DNA from: Acidobacteriota bacterium
GTDB lineage: Bacteria; Acidobacteriota; Holophagae; Holophagales; Holophagaceae
DNA: 64,000 nt
NCBI GenBank assembly: GCA_021794095.1
Contig: JAJYRN010000015.1
Coordinates: 1-64,000, forward strand
Direction: 5' to 3'
The position numbers were made by a program, and so were the translations under genes. Under the pieces are notes generated by a model. That model was not told the origin of the DNA and searched no databases. It worked only from the letters and a program-made list of their open reading frames with translations. Within the stretch, counting starts at the first letter, position 1, and each line of letters begins with the position of its first letter. Positions 7,653 through 17,017 of the stretch are shown piece after piece.

Positions 7653-9260
7653 ATGAAGATCATCGTCACCGATGAAGTGACTGGCGCAGGGCTCGCGCTC
7701 CTCCAGCGGGATCCGCGGGTGCAGCTCGACCTGCGCGCCGGCATCCCGCGGGAGGAGCTGCTGGAGGTCATCGGCGGCTACGACGCCATCATCACCCGCA
7801 GCGGCACCACCGTGGACAAGGCCCTGCTCGACGCCGCCATCCGGTTGAAGCTGGTGGCACGGGCGGGCGTGGGCATTGACAACGTGGATGTGGAGTACGC
7901 CTCCGCCCGGGGCATCGTGGTGGTCAACGCGCCCCTCGGCAACACCAACGCCGCCGCGGAACACACGCTGGCCCTGCTGCTCGCCGCCTGCCGGAACGTC
8001 CCGGCGGCCCACGCCAGCCTGAAGGCCGGTGAGTGGAAGCGGGCAACCTTCACCGGCGTGGAGCTGCGGGGCCGCACCGCCGGCGTCATCGGCCTGGGGA
8101 AGGTGGGCGGCCGCGTGGCCACCCGCCTCAAGGCCTTCGAGTGCGAGGTGCTGGCCTGCGATCCCTACATCTCCGCCAAGCGGGCCCAGGATCTGGGCGT
8201 GCGCCTCGTGGATCTCGATGAACTCTGCCGAACCTGCGACATCCTCACGGTGCATACCCCCCTCACGGACGAGACGAGGGGCATGATCGGCGCGGCGGAG
8301 ATCGCGACGATGAAGCCCGGCGTCATCCTCCTGAACGTAGCCAGGGGCGGCATCCTGGACGAGGCGGCCCTGCTGGACGGACTGGCTTCCGGCAAAGTGG
8401 CCCTGGCGGCGGTGGATGTCTTTTCCGTGGAGCCGCCCCGGACGGAGACGCTCCTGCGGCTGCTGGCCCACCCCCGGGTGGTGGTCACCCCCCATCTGGG
8501 CGCCAACACCCAGGAAGCCCAGGTGAACGTGGCCGTGGATGTCTCCCGGGAGATCCTCGCGTGGCTGGACCAGGTACCCCTAGAGAACGCCGTGAACCTG
8601 CCCCGCTTCGACCCGGCGCTCCTGGGCCAGATGCGGCCCTGGTTCCGCCTCATGGCGCTCCTCAGCGAATTCGGGCTCCAGCTCATGAAAGGCAACCTGG
8701 ACCGCGCCACCTTCGCCTACGCCGGGGGCCTCTCCCACCACGACTGCACGCCCCTCACGGTCAGCGGCCTAGCTGCCCTGCTGGACCGCATGGTGGAACA
8801 GCCCGTGAACATGGTGAACGCCGGGCGGGTCGCCGAGCAGATGGGCCTGGTGGTGGAGGAACGCAAGTCCACCCAGGAAGGCCCCTTCTCCAACCTCGTC
8901 ACCCTCACCCTCGAAGGCGGCGGCTCCTCCCGCCTGGTGGCGGGCACCCTCTTCGAGGGCATGCCCCGCATCGTGCAGCTGCGGGACTATGCCATGGACT
9001 TCACGCCCCAGGCGCACATGCTGCTCCTCCACTACGAGGACAAGCCGGGGCGCATCGGCCGCATCGGCACCGTGCTGGGGGCCCACGACATCAACATCGC
9101 CTTCCTCAACCTGGGACGGCGGGAGAAGCGGGGCGAAGCCATGGTCATCCTGTCGGTGGATTCCCCGGTGCCCGCCGAGGTGGTCGAGGAGATCGCCCGG
9201 GAGACCGAGGCGGGGTTCATCAAGGCCCTGCATCTGCCCTCCGCCACGGGCCTCGGGTAA
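7653..9260 (+). CDS. serA: D-3-phosphoglycerate dehydrogenase (long form, ACT domain)
   Basis: First step of serine synthesis: 3-phosphoglycerate to 3-phosphohydroxypyruvate with NAD+. The 535-aa length is the long bacterial type with an intervening domain and a C-terminal ACT regulatory domain (from about residue 460). The NAD fold motif GLGKVGGRVA begins near residue 148; catalytic Arg is in NVARGGILDE and the catalytic His in VTPHLGANTQ. An AGGAGG box lies just before the ATG. The ACT domain suggests feedback control by serine. The stop codon abuts a 271-bp inverted-repeat element. Confidence 0.97.
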   Translation: MKIIVTDEVTGAGLALLQRDPRVQLDLRAGIPREELLEVIGGYDAIITRSGTTVDKALLDAAIRLKLVARAGVGIDNVDVEYASARGIVVVNAPLGNTNAAAEHTLALLLAACRNVPAAHASLKAGEWKRATFTGVELRGRTAGVIGLGKVGGRVATRLKAFECEVLACDPYISAKRAQDLGVRLVDLDELCRTCDILTVHTPLTDETRGMIGAAEIATMKPGVILLNVARGGILDEAALLDGLASGKVALAAVDVFSVEPPRTETLLRLLAHPRVVVTPHLGANTQEAQVNVAVDVSREILAWLDQVPLENAVNLPRFDPALLGQMRPWFRLMALLSEFGLQLMKGNLDRATFAYAGGLSHHDCTPLTVSGLAALLDRMVEQPVNMVNAGRVAEQMGLVVEERKSTQEGPFSNLVTLTLEGGGSSRLVAGTLFEGMPRIVQLRDYAMDFTPQAHMLLLHYEDKPGRIGRIGTVLGAHDINIAFLNLGRREKRGEAMVILSVDSPVPAEVVEEIARETEAGFIKALHLPSATGLG

Positions 9261-9531
9261 GGAGCTGGAACGGAATAATCGTTGCCATCGTTGACGCCCA
9301 GCCGCGATGCATCCGCAAGGAAGGGCCCGCAGGGCCATGTGGTTCATGGTTCAAGGGCCCTGACGCCGCGGGGCGCGCGGATGGGCGTCAACCCTCCGGG
9401 CGCGGGGTGGCGGGCGGCGCGATCCTGCGTCGGCTTCGGTTCACGGAGTCCCGCTCCGCTGGAACCTCAGCCTCCTTGACTCGCTTGCCCGGCACCCCGC
9501 GCGATGGCATTGCTTATTCCGTTCCAGCTCC
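9261..9531. mobile_element. 271-bp non-coding element with 30-bp terminal inverted repeats (MITE-like)
   Basis: Left end 9261-9290 and right end 9502-9531 are inverted repeats matching at 27 of 30 positions, the outer 18 without mismatch (GGAGCTGGAACGGAATAA). The trinucleotide TAA precedes the left end and follows the right end, as a short target duplication would. Inside, TTGACGCCCA (9291-9300) pairs with TGGGCGTCAA (9382-9391) and several GC-rich stems are possible. No protein is encoded. It sits immediately after the serA stop. I infer a miniature transposable element or a large structured RNA; a strong terminator is the dull alternative. Confidence 0.6.
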
Positions 9532-9540
9532 TAATCCTCT

Positions 9541-9587
9541 CAGGGGGGGGACCGCCCGGTCGCGAAGCGCCCTCTGCGTCCCCCCTG
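9541..9587. repeat. G-run/C-run hairpin, copy 1 (left of HAD gene)
   Basis: CAGGGGGG (9541-9548) is complementary to CCCCCCTG (9580-9587), with a loop containing ACCGCCCGGTCGCG. The stretch GGGGGGGACCGCC also begins the loop of copy 2 at 10322-10368, on the other side of the HAD gene. It lies 80-120 nt before the HAD start. Confidence 0.55.
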
Positions 9588-9665
9588 GCCCCCACGCGGA
9601 GACCAGGCAGAGCCCGGTCTCCGCGTCTGGTCTCGCCCCCTGCCATGATGAAGGGGGAGGCCGCC

Positions 9666-10316
9666 TTGAAACTGATCGCCTGGGACTTCGACGGCACCCT
9701 GGTGGACAGCCGTCCCCTCATCGAGGCCGGCATGGCCCACGCCCTGGACGCCCTGGGCCAACCCCGCTCGGTCATGGCCGAGTGGCTCAAATACGTTGGG
9801 CTGCCCGTGGAGGCCGGCATCCGCCATACCTTCGAGCCCCTGGGCCTGGACGGGGACCGCGTGCTGACCGCCTACCGGAGCTTCGGCCATACCGAACACG
9901 AGCATCTGCTCCGGCCCTTCCAGGGCATCCCTGAACTTCTGGAGGAACTCCGGGGCCGGGATCAGCGCATGGGCATCGCCACCTCCAAGCGGCGGGTGCC
10001 CCTGCTGCGCCAGATGGCCCGCTTCGGCTGGGAGGCTTGGTTCGATCCCATCATCACCCCCGACGAGGTCACCCACGGCAAGCCCCACCCAGAGACCCTG
10101 GAGACGATGCAAGCCCTGACCGGTCTACCCGCCGGGGAGATCCTCATGGTGGGCGACACCCCCTTCGATCTGGACATGGCCCGCGCCGCCGGGGTGCCCA
10201 GCCTGGCCGTGGGCCACGGCTTCTACCCCGAACCCGCCCTGGCCGCCTGCGGGCCCCGGGCCTACGCTCCGGACACGGCGGCGCTCCGGGACATCCTGCT
10301 GGCCTGGATGGACTGA
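9666..10316 (+). CDS. HAD-superfamily hydrolase, phosphoglycolate phosphatase-like
   Basis: Haloacid dehalogenase-type phosphatase of 216 aa. Motif I is DFDGTLVDS with nucleophile D7 and acid/base D9; a helical cap follows; motif II is ATSKRR; motif III is the lysine in HGKPHPET; motif IV is GDTPFDLDMA. This is the subfamily IA layout of phosphoglycolate phosphatases (Gph/PgpB-like), but the substrate is not certain. I use the TTG start: GGGGGAGG lies 6 nt upstream and the protein then begins MKLIAWDFDG, as homologues do. Two in-frame ATGs at 9645/9648 would add seven or eight residues. G-run hairpins flank it on both sides. Confidence 0.85.
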   Translation: MKLIAWDFDGTLVDSRPLIEAGMAHALDALGQPRSVMAEWLKYVGLPVEAGIRHTFEPLGLDGDRVLTAYRSFGHTEHEHLLRPFQGIPELLEELRGRDQRMGIATSKRRVPLLRQMARFGWEAWFDPIITPDEVTHGKPHPETLETMQALTGLPAGEILMVGDTPFDLDMARAAGVPSLAVGHGFYPEPALAACGPRAYAPDTAALRDILLAWMD

Positions 10317-10321
10317 TGCTG

Positions 10322-10368
10322 TCCGGGGGGGACCGCCTGCTCGCGCTGCTCGCGATGTCCCCCCCGGA
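10322..10368. repeat. G7/C7 hairpin, copy 2 (right of HAD gene)
   Basis: Perfect 12-bp arms TCCGGGGGGGAC (10322-10333) and GTCCCCCCCGGA (10357-10368) enclose a 23-nt loop rich in CTGCTCGCG. It starts 6 nt after the HAD stop. It lacks a T-run, so a standard intrinsic terminator is not obvious. It shares the G-run plus ACCGCC with copy 1 at 9541-9587. Confidence 0.6.
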
Positions 10369-10427
10369 GCCCCCCGCCGTGGCCCCAGGCCAAGCCTGAG
10401 ACCGCGGCCCCCAACCATGGAGCCGTC

Positions 10428-10928
10428 ATGGCCGAGCTGACCCACCTCGATCCCGAAGGCCGGCCGAAGATGGTGGATGTCTCTGCCAAGCCGATCACCC
10501 GGCGTCGCGCCGTGGCCGCCGGGTGCCTGGAACTGGACGAACCGGCCGCCACCGCCCTCGCCCAGGGCGGCGGACCCAAGGGGGATCCCTGGTCCGTGGC
10601 CCGCCTCGCCGCGGTCGGCGGCGTGAAGCGGACGGCGGATCTCATCCCCCTGGCCCATCCCCTCGCCATTGAAGCCGTGGAGGTGGAGCATGCCTGGGAT
10701 CCGGCCACGCGCCGGGCCTGGCTGCGGGTGGCCGTGACCTGCGAGGGCCGCACCGGCATCGAGATGGAAGCCCTGGCGGGCGTCAGCGTGGGGCTTCTGG
10801 CGCTCTACGACATGCTCAAGGCCGTCAGTCATGGCATGACCCTGGGGCCCGTTCGCCTGCTCCGGAAGGAGGGGGGCCGGCGGGGCCTCGTTCAACTGGT
10901 CTGGGAGGATTGTCCCTGGAAGCCATAG
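10428..10928 (+). CDS. moaC: Cyclic pyranopterin monophosphate synthase
   Basis: Molybdenum cofactor synthesis: converts the MoaA product (3',8-cyclo-GTP) to cyclic pyranopterin monophosphate. The 166-aa protein is of normal length and shows the family start MVDVSAKPITRRRAVAAG, the LIPLAHPL segment, GIEMEALAGVSVGLL and the active-site DMLKAVSHGM run near residue 126. The ATG follows GGAGCCGTC, a modest ribosome-binding site. No other moa or mob gene is in the window, so the pathway is scattered. Confidence 0.96.
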   Translation: MAELTHLDPEGRPKMVDVSAKPITRRRAVAAGCLELDEPAATALAQGGGPKGDPWSVARLAAVGGVKRTADLIPLAHPLAIEAVEVEHAWDPATRRAWLRVAVTCEGRTGIEMEALAGVSVGLLALYDMLKAVSHGMTLGPVRLLRKEGGRRGLVQLVWEDCPWKP

Positions 10929-11085
10929 GGACACCCATCCCAGTTGGAAAACATTTGCATATCCAGCCCCGCCTCCGGCAGGTAGGATGGATGTGGACCC
11001 GTTCCATCCTTTGCAACCCGGGGTGCCCACCCCTCAAGGAGGCCTAGCGAAGCAGGCTTTTTCCGTTCCAGCCGGGAGTCCCCCC

Positions 11086-12147
11086 ATGCGTCTTGCCGCT
11101 CTTACCCTTGTCCTCGCGTCCCTGACCCTCAACCTGAACGCCGCGCCCAAGGGCCGATTCCGGCGAAGCCATCACCCGGTGAACGGAGCCGTGCACGTGG
11201 TCCGGCGGGGCGAAACCGCCGCCAAGGTGGCCCGGTCCGCAGGCCTGAGCCTGGCCGAACTGGCCCACCTCAACCCCGGGATCCGCCTTGCTCGGCTGTC
11301 CGTGGGCACCCGCCTCAGGGTGAAGGTCGCCGCCAAGCCGGTCTTCCGCGAAGAAACCGCCCCCTCGGAGGCCAGGACGCTGATCGAGCCTCAGGAACCG
11401 GCCGCGCCGGTGGTCCCGCTCGCCGCGCTTCCGGCCACCCCCACCATTGATCCCGACATCATGCCCCACCTGGAGGGCCTCCAGCCCTACGACATCCGCT
11501 TGGCGCCGCCAGCGGATTCGCGCCAGGCCTCCTCCTCCGATGAGCACCTCTCCCCCACTAGCACCGCCGAATTGCTGGCGCGCATGCAGCCGGTGGTCCC
11601 CCCGGTCAGCGAGGCGGAACTGAAGGCCCTGCTGCCCACCTTCACCCCGGCGGATCCCGACCACCTGGACCTGCTCTGGCCCGTGGAAACGCGCACCATC
11701 AGTTCCGCCTGGGGCCCCCGGATGCGCACCCGCATCGTTCGCATCCGGAACCACCGCAAGAAGCGTGTGCGCTACCAGGGCCGACACGAGGGCGTGGACC
11801 TGGCGGCACCCATGGGTACCCCGATCTTCGCGGCCATGGGCGGCAAGGTCATCATGGCCGCCCGCCACCCCCAGTACGGCAACTACATCATCCTCGACCA
11901 CGGGAACGGCGTGATGACCCTCTACGCCCACGCCAAGCTGAACCTGGTACACGAGGGCGAGATCGTCCACCGGGGCCAGGAGATTGCCGAAGTGGGCCGT
12001 ACGGGCAATGCCACCGGGCCGCATCTCCACTTCGAACTGCGCGTGAACGGCATTCCCCAGAACCCCCTGCCCGACCTGGACGACACCGAAGAGGTGCCGG
12101 CCGAAATGGCCGCCCGGAATGCGCTGCTGGACGGCAATCGTCCCTGA
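11086..12147 (+). CDS. Exported LysM and M23-family metallopeptidase
   Basis: Probable peptidoglycan hydrolase or amidase activator in the periplasm, 353 aa. It starts with a signal peptide (residues 1-20, cleavage near NAAPKG). A LysM domain at about 35-85 begins VVRRGETAAKVA and would bind glycan. After a Pro/Ala-rich linker the M23 domain carries zinc ligands H234 and D238 (HEGVD), LYAHA with H282 and HLHF with H313/H315, the full lysostaphin-type set, so it should be catalytically active. I start at the ATG directly before the signal peptide, not at an ATG 33 codons earlier. Confidence 0.92.
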   Translation: MRLAALTLVLASLTLNLNAAPKGRFRRSHHPVNGAVHVVRRGETAAKVARSAGLSLAELAHLNPGIRLARLSVGTRLRVKVAAKPVFREETAPSEARTLIEPQEPAAPVVPLAALPATPTIDPDIMPHLEGLQPYDIRLAPPADSRQASSSDEHLSPTSTAELLARMQPVVPPVSEAELKALLPTFTPADPDHLDLLWPVETRTISSAWGPRMRTRIVRIRNHRKKRVRYQGRHEGVDLAAPMGTPIFAAMGGKVIMAARHPQYGNYIILDHGNGVMTLYAHAKLNLVHEGEIVHRGQEIAEVGRTGNATGPHLHFELRVNGIPQNPLPDLDDTEEVPAEMAARNALLDGNRP

Positions 12148-12284
12148 CACCCATTCCGGCCAGGGCCTGCATCGAACCTACCGCCACTCGATCGCATAGG
12201 AAGAGGGTGTGCCGGCTCGACCTGCTCCGGGATCTGCCGGCGGGGCCGTGCTAGACTTGACCTTTTCGCCGTTTCGAGGTGTCC

Positions 12285-14219
12285 ATGCTGTTGTACCGAC
12301 GTTTCCTCCGGGCCCTGGGGGTCGCGGCCATGGCCGGACTGGCCCTGGGACTGGCGTGCAAGGGCAGCAACCATGGCTCCCCTGCCGGGGCTGGCAATTT
12401 CCTGTTGACCGGCACGGTGACCTACACCCGGATCCCCCTCGCCAAGGATGCGAACGGGGTTCCAACGGGCTTGATGGACAGCACCGTCGCCAGCAACCTC
12501 CAGACCCTGCCGGCCCGGGGCGTGATGGTTGTGGCCTTCCAGAACACCGAGCAGACCCAACCCGATGGCAGTACGACGCCGGTCTGGGTGATGGCGGCCT
12601 CGGGCTATACCGATAGCAACGGCTCCTACAGCCTGAAGGTGCCCAACTCTAAACCCGTGATGGTTGAAGTATTGAGCACTTTCGCCGGGGGCGACGGGAA
12701 TCCCATCAGCCTGATCGCCGATCCCGCCGGGATCGGCAGCACGGTGCCGGTGGAAGAACGCCTCCGCTACGCCCTGCGCAAGGCCCTGGACGGCTCCGCG
12801 CCCGCCGGAAACCCCGCCCCATCCTCCATGCCCTCCGGGGCGGACACCTCCGTCAATTTCACCGTCGGCCTGACGGATCCGTGGTGGCTCATCAATCCCG
12901 CCGTCAACAGCCAGACCCAGGCCGCACCCTTCATTGACCAGGCGGTGCTCGAAACCACCCTGCCCGGGCGGACGGTCGGCACCGGAAGCCGCATCCTGGC
13001 CATCGGCGACTCCATCGCCACCTTCGTCGCCGCCTACGGGCATGCCTCCCCGGGCGAGCCCGTGGACCTCCACTACGCACCCGGCCTCTCCGATGTCCGA
13101 GGTTCCTTCATCGAGTACGATCCTGCGGTCTATCCGCTGGCCAACGTCATGAATTCCTCGACGTACGTGCTCACCCAGCACGCCTTCGGCTCCCTTCAGG
13201 GCGGCACCAACGACGATGCCTGGGACGAGTCAGTGATCTTCCGGCTCATGGCCAGGAACTTCCTCTTCGGCGCCATCCGCACCCGCACCTTCGGCATGAC
13301 CGCCGATCCCCTGTACCCCCAGTCGGCCCCGCTGACCCATCTCAGCCCCGATCAGGCCCTCGTCGAAGGCCTATCCGACGCCATGGCGGCGACCCTTCTC
13401 CAGTCGCCCTATCTCGCGGATACCGAAGGCACCACCCTCGCCACGCCCCTGGTGGATATCCGCGACCTGTCGGGCCTGACGCCGGATCAATTGTCACCCT
13501 ATTCGGCCCCGGCCATCCGGGCCCTCGCCTGGGCCCTGACCCTGAAGGCCAACGGGATCACGGCGCCCGGGACCGCCACGGATTGGGCCAAGATCACCCC
13601 AGCGGTCACCGCCCGTTTCTTCGCAGCCCCAGCCTATCCCAGCAGCCTCACCTACGAGACCGAACCCCTGAACCTCTTCAGCCAGATCGGGCGCCTCCAG
13701 GAGCCCAAGAACGCGACGGAACCGGTGGATCTGGCCGCCGTCTTCACGGATCCGGCCCTGACGCCGCTGCTCGCGCCCTTCGGCGTGCCCTGGCCCCGCC
13801 CCAGCTCCGGCCCCTTGGCCGCCTTCGCCACGTCCTGGGGCGCCGATCCCAACACCCTCGCCGCGCCCCTTCCGCCCTTCCCCTTCTCCATGGCCAATGC
13901 CGTCCAGGTGCGGGGCAGCTACCCCAACCTTTCCCCCGGCGAAGTGGCCTATGCGGGGTTCACCCTGAGCGCTGACCGGGCCTACACCCTGACCGTCACG
14001 GCCAGCCCTGCCCTGGCCAACACGGCGCAGCTGGAGCTGATGATGCCCTCCTTCCAAGCCAGCCCCATCTTCTTCACGGGCAGCGGGGGTAGCCAGCGTG
14101 TGGTGCTGACAGGCAACGCCACCACCCCCGTCTTCCAGCCCGTGCGCCTGCGCCTGCTCAGCCCCACGACGCAGCAGCCGGACACCACGGTCACCGTGAG
14201 CCTGGTGCCGACCTCCTGA
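12285..14219 (+). CDS. Large lipoprotein with an N-terminal CarboxypepD_reg-like domain
   Basis: 644-aa protein exported and lipid-anchored: Arg-rich start, hydrophobic core and lipobox GLAC with the acylated cysteine at residue 25. Residues about 38-140 look like a beta-sandwich carboxypeptidase regulatory-like domain (strand patterns and SGYTDSNGSYSLKV). The following 450 residues I do not recognise; they contain several Trp/Asp/Gly loops and AFGSLQGGTNDDAWDESV around residue 303-320. The last 90 residues look like another beta domain. It begins 137 nt after the M23 gene and 14 nt before punA. A surface or outer-membrane role is inferred from the anchor only. Confidence 0.8.
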   Translation: MLLYRRFLRALGVAAMAGLALGLACKGSNHGSPAGAGNFLLTGTVTYTRIPLAKDANGVPTGLMDSTVASNLQTLPARGVMVVAFQNTEQTQPDGSTTPVWVMAASGYTDSNGSYSLKVPNSKPVMVEVLSTFAGGDGNPISLIADPAGIGSTVPVEERLRYALRKALDGSAPAGNPAPSSMPSGADTSVNFTVGLTDPWWLINPAVNSQTQAAPFIDQAVLETTLPGRTVGTGSRILAIGDSIATFVAAYGHASPGEPVDLHYAPGLSDVRGSFIEYDPAVYPLANVMNSSTYVLTQHAFGSLQGGTNDDAWDESVIFRLMARNFLFGAIRTRTFGMTADPLYPQSAPLTHLSPDQALVEGLSDAMAATLLQSPYLADTEGTTLATPLVDIRDLSGLTPDQLSPYSAPAIRALAWALTLKANGITAPGTATDWAKITPAVTARFFAAPAYPSSLTYETEPLNLFSQIGRLQEPKNATEPVDLAAVFTDPALTPLLAPFGVPWPRPSSGPLAAFATSWGADPNTLAAPLPPFPFSMANAVQVRGSYPNLSPGEVAYAGFTLSADRAYTLTVTASPALANTAQLELMMPSFQASPIFFTGSGGSQRVVLTGNATTPVFQPVRLRLLSPTTQQPDTTVTVSLVPTS

Positions 14220-14233
14220 GTTCCGGAGTTCCC

Positions 14234-15049
14234 ATGCCGCCATCCGCTGCTTTCCAGGCCCTCCAGGCCCGCGCGCCCTTTGTGCCCGATCTGGCCATCG
14301 TGCTCGGCTCCGGGCTCGGCGGCCTGGCGGACAGCCCCGAGGCCCGCACCGGCACCTCCGTGGCCTTTACGGATCTGCCAGGGTTCCCGGCACCGACCGT
14401 CGCGGGCCATGGGGGCCGCCTGATCTTCTGCGTCTTCGAAGGCCGGAAGGTGGTGCTTCAGGCCGGCCGTTTCCACTACTACGAGGGGCATCCCATGGCC
14501 CTGGTCACGGCCCCCATGCGTCTCTACGGGCGCCTGGGCGTGAAGACCGTGCTGCTGACCAATGCGGCGGGCGCCCTCAACCAGGCCTTCGGCGTGGGCG
14601 AACTGATGGCCCTCACCGATCACTTGAACTTCTTCGGAACCAACCCCCTCATCGGGCCCAACGTCGCGCCCGGACCGCGCTTTCCTGACATGACGGCCGT
14701 GTACGATCCGGCCCTGCGCGCCCTGCTCGCCACCTGCGCCGGTGAACTCGGGCAGACCCTTCGCCAGGGGGTGTACCTGGGCCTCACGGGACCGAGCTAC
14801 GAAACGCCCGCGGAAATCCGCGCCTTCCGGAGCCTGGGCGCCGATGCGGTGGGCATGAGCACCGTGCCCGAGGCGATCGTGGCGCGCCATGAAGGCCTGC
14901 GGGTCGCGGGCATCTCCTGCCTCTGCAACATGGCCGCGGGCCTACTGCCCCAGCCCCTCACGCACCAGGAAGTGCTGGAAGCCGGGGCCGCCGCCGCAGG
15001 CCGGTTCGAGGCGCTGGTGCGCGCCTTCGTCCGCAGACTGCCGGACTGA
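14234..15049 (+). CDS. punA: Purine nucleoside phosphorylase (trimeric, PNP family)
   Basis: Cleaves inosine/guanosine with phosphate to base and ribose-1-phosphate in purine salvage. The 271-aa length fits the trimeric class. Visible motifs are the phosphate loop VLGSGLGGLAD, GRFHYYEGHP, NAAGALN and the purine-binding loop TGPSYETPAEIRAF, followed by DAVGMSTVPE. Asparagine in SCLCNMAAG is the usual base-specificity position. It ends 15 nt from the convergent acs gene. Confidence 0.96.
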   Translation: MPPSAAFQALQARAPFVPDLAIVLGSGLGGLADSPEARTGTSVAFTDLPGFPAPTVAGHGGRLIFCVFEGRKVVLQAGRFHYYEGHPMALVTAPMRLYGRLGVKTVLLTNAAGALNQAFGVGELMALTDHLNFFGTNPLIGPNVAPGPRFPDMTAVYDPALRALLATCAGELGQTLRQGVYLGLTGPSYETPAEIRAFRSLGADAVGMSTVPEAIVARHEGLRVAGISCLCNMAAGLLPQPLTHQEVLEAGAAAAGRFEALVRAFVRRLPD

Positions 15050-15064
15050 GCTTTCTCGAACGGA

Positions 15065-17017
15065 TTACGCGTGGGCCTGGTGTTCCTCGATGAGTCGGTT
15101 CACCACCTCGGGTTCCGCCAGGGTCGAAATGTCCCCCATGCCGTCGTACTCGCCGGAGGCGATCTTGCGCAGGATGCGGCGCATGATCTTGCCACTCCGG
15201 GTCTTGGGCAACCCTGACGCGATGTGGACCACATCTGGCGCGGCGAAGGCACCAATGGCCTGCCGCACCTGCTCCTTGAGCGCGCCGATCAGCTGTTCCT
15301 TCCCGCCGCTGCCCGCGTGATCGGTATTGAGGATGACATAGCAGTAGATGCCCTGGCCCTTGATGGGATGGGGGTAGCCCACCACGGCGGCCTCGGCCAC
15401 GGCCTCATGCGCCACCAGCGCGCTCTCGACCTCGGCCGTGCCGAGGCGGTGGCCTGAAACATTGATGACATCGTCAATGCGTCCGGTGATCCAGTAGTAG
15501 CCATCCTCATCCCGGCGGGCCCCATCCCCGGTGAAGTAGTAGCCGGGGTACTGGGTGAAGTAGGTGTTCTTGAACCGGGCGTGGTCGCCCCACACCGTGC
15601 GCGCGGTGCCAGGCCAGGGGGTGGCCAGGCAGAGGGCGCCGGAGACATCGTTGCCTTCGATGGCCTTGCCGCTGGTGGGATCCACGATCACCGGCTTGAT
15701 GCCGAAGAAGGGAAGGGTCGCGGAACCGGGCTTGGTGGGCGTCACACCAGGCAGGGGCGTGATGAGGATCCCGCCGGTCTCGGTTTGCCACCAGGTGTCC
15801 ACCACCGTGCAGCGGCCCTCGCCCACCACGTCGTGGTACCAGCGCCAGACCTCGGGGTTGATGGGCTCCCCCACCGTCCCCAGGATGCGGAGGGATTTAC
15901 GGCTGGACCGTTTCACCCAGTCATCCCCAGCCTGCGCCAGGGCCCGCAGCGCCGTGGGCGCGGTATAGATGACGCTCACCCCGAGATCATCCACGATCTG
16001 CCAGTAGCGGCCCGGATCCGGATGCAGCGGCGTGGATTCGAAGATCACCGAGGTGGCCCCGTTCGCCAGGGGCCCATAGACGATGTAGCTGTGGCCCGTC
16101 ACCCAGCCGATGTCGGCCGTGCAGAAATAGATGTCGCCCGGCTGGTAGTCGAAGACCATCTTGTGGGTGAAGGCCGCATAGGTCAGGTAGCCGCCGGTGG
16201 TGTGGAGCAGCCCCTTCGGCTTCCCCGTGCTGCCGGAGGTGTAGAGGATGAAGAGCGGATCCTCCGCGCCCATCCATTCGTGGGTGCAGGTGGAGCGCTG
16301 CCGGGTGGCTTCCTCGTCCAGCCACAGATCCCGGCCGGCCTGCATGGGCACATCGCCATCGGTACGCCGGGCCACCAGGACGGTTTCCACCAGCGACATG
16401 CCCTCGATGGCCCGGTCCACCGTCCGCTTCAGGGGCACCCGGCGCCCGCCCCGGAGCCCTTCATTGGCGGTGACCACCACCTTGCACCGGGCGTCCACGA
16501 TGCGGTCCCGGAGCGCCTCCGCCGAGAACCCCCCGAACACCACGGAATGGATCGCCCCGATGCGGGCGCAGGCCAGCATGGTGTACACGAGTTCCGGGAT
16601 CATGGTCATGTAGATGCAGACCCGGTCACCCTTTTGCACGCCTTGGCTGAGGAGCACGTTGGCCACCCGGCAGACTCGGTGCTTGAGTTCACGGTAGGTG
16701 ATGTGGGTGTAGACCCCGGGTTCATCCTGGGCCCAGATGAGGGCGGTCTGGTCCCCCCGGGTGGGGAGGTGGCGGTCCACGCAATTGAAGCAGGCGTTGA
16801 GCCGCCCCCCGGAAAACCACGCGAAATCCACTTCCCTGTAGTCGGCATCGAGCACGGATTGCCAAGGATGGAACCAGGTCAGCGCCTTGGCCTGCTCGCC
16901 CCAGAACCACTCGGGATTATCCAGGGAGAGCCGATAGAGTCGTTGGTATTCCTCCATGGTTTTCAGGTGGGTGCGCTCGGCGATGTCCGGTTTGACGGGG
17001 TAGAGATCCTGGCTCAC
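15065..17017 (-). CDS. acs: Acetyl-CoA synthetase
   Basis: Activates acetate to acetyl-CoA via acetyl-AMP. The 650-aa product has the full set: [11 protein letters not shown] nucleotide loop, [21 protein letters not shown] with the Trp that restricts the acyl pocket to short chains, [29 protein letters not shown] hinge and [11 protein letters not shown] with the lysine that is acetylated to switch off the enzyme in other bacteria. GTG start with AGGAGT upstream. It is transcribed away from satP, leaving a 278-nt shared control region. With satP and a second synthetase it forms an acetate-use module. Confidence 0.97.
   Translation of the reverse strand: MSQDLYPVKPDIAERTHLKTMEEYQRLYRLSLDNPEWFWGEQAKALTWFHPWQSVLDADYREVDFAWFSGGRLNACFNCVDRHLPTRGDQTALIWAQDEPGVYTHITYRELKHRVCRVANVLLSQGVQKGDRVCIYMTMIPELVYTMLACARIGAIHSVVFGGFSAEALRDRIVDARCKVVVTANEGLRGGRRVPLKRTVDRAIEGMSLVETVLVARRTDGDVPMQAGRDLWLDEEATRQRSTCTHEWMGAEDPLFILYTSGSTGKPKGLLHTTGGYLTYAAFTHKMVFDYQPGDIYFCTADIGWVTGHSYIVYGPLANGATSVIFESTPLHPDPGRYWQIVDDLGVSVIYTAPTALRALAQAGDDWVKRSSRKSLRILGTVGEPINPEVWRWYHDVVGEGRCTVVDTWWQTETGGILITPLPGVTPTKPGSATLPFFGIKPVIVDPTSGKAIEGNDVSGALCLATPWPGTARTVWGDHARFKNTYFTQYPGYYFTGDGARRDEDGYYWITGRIDDVINVSGHRLGTAEVESALVAHEAVAEAAVVGYPHPIKGQGIYCYVILNTDHAGSGGKEQLIGALKEQVRQAIGAFAAPDVVHIASGLPKTRSGKIMRRILRKIASGEYDGMGDISTLAEPEVVNRLIEEHQAHA

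Noticed and set aside
10929-10990. Possible GEMM (cyclic dinucleotide) riboswitch before the M23 gene, from CCTCCGGC and AGGTAG
   Set aside because: Only two short words match; the rest of the conserved core and the required stems are not present.
11059-11072. A 12-nt match to the terminal repeat of the 9261-9531 element before the M23 gene
   Set aside because: Only TTCCGTTCCAGC is shared and there is no second end, so chance or a tiny remnant cannot be told apart.
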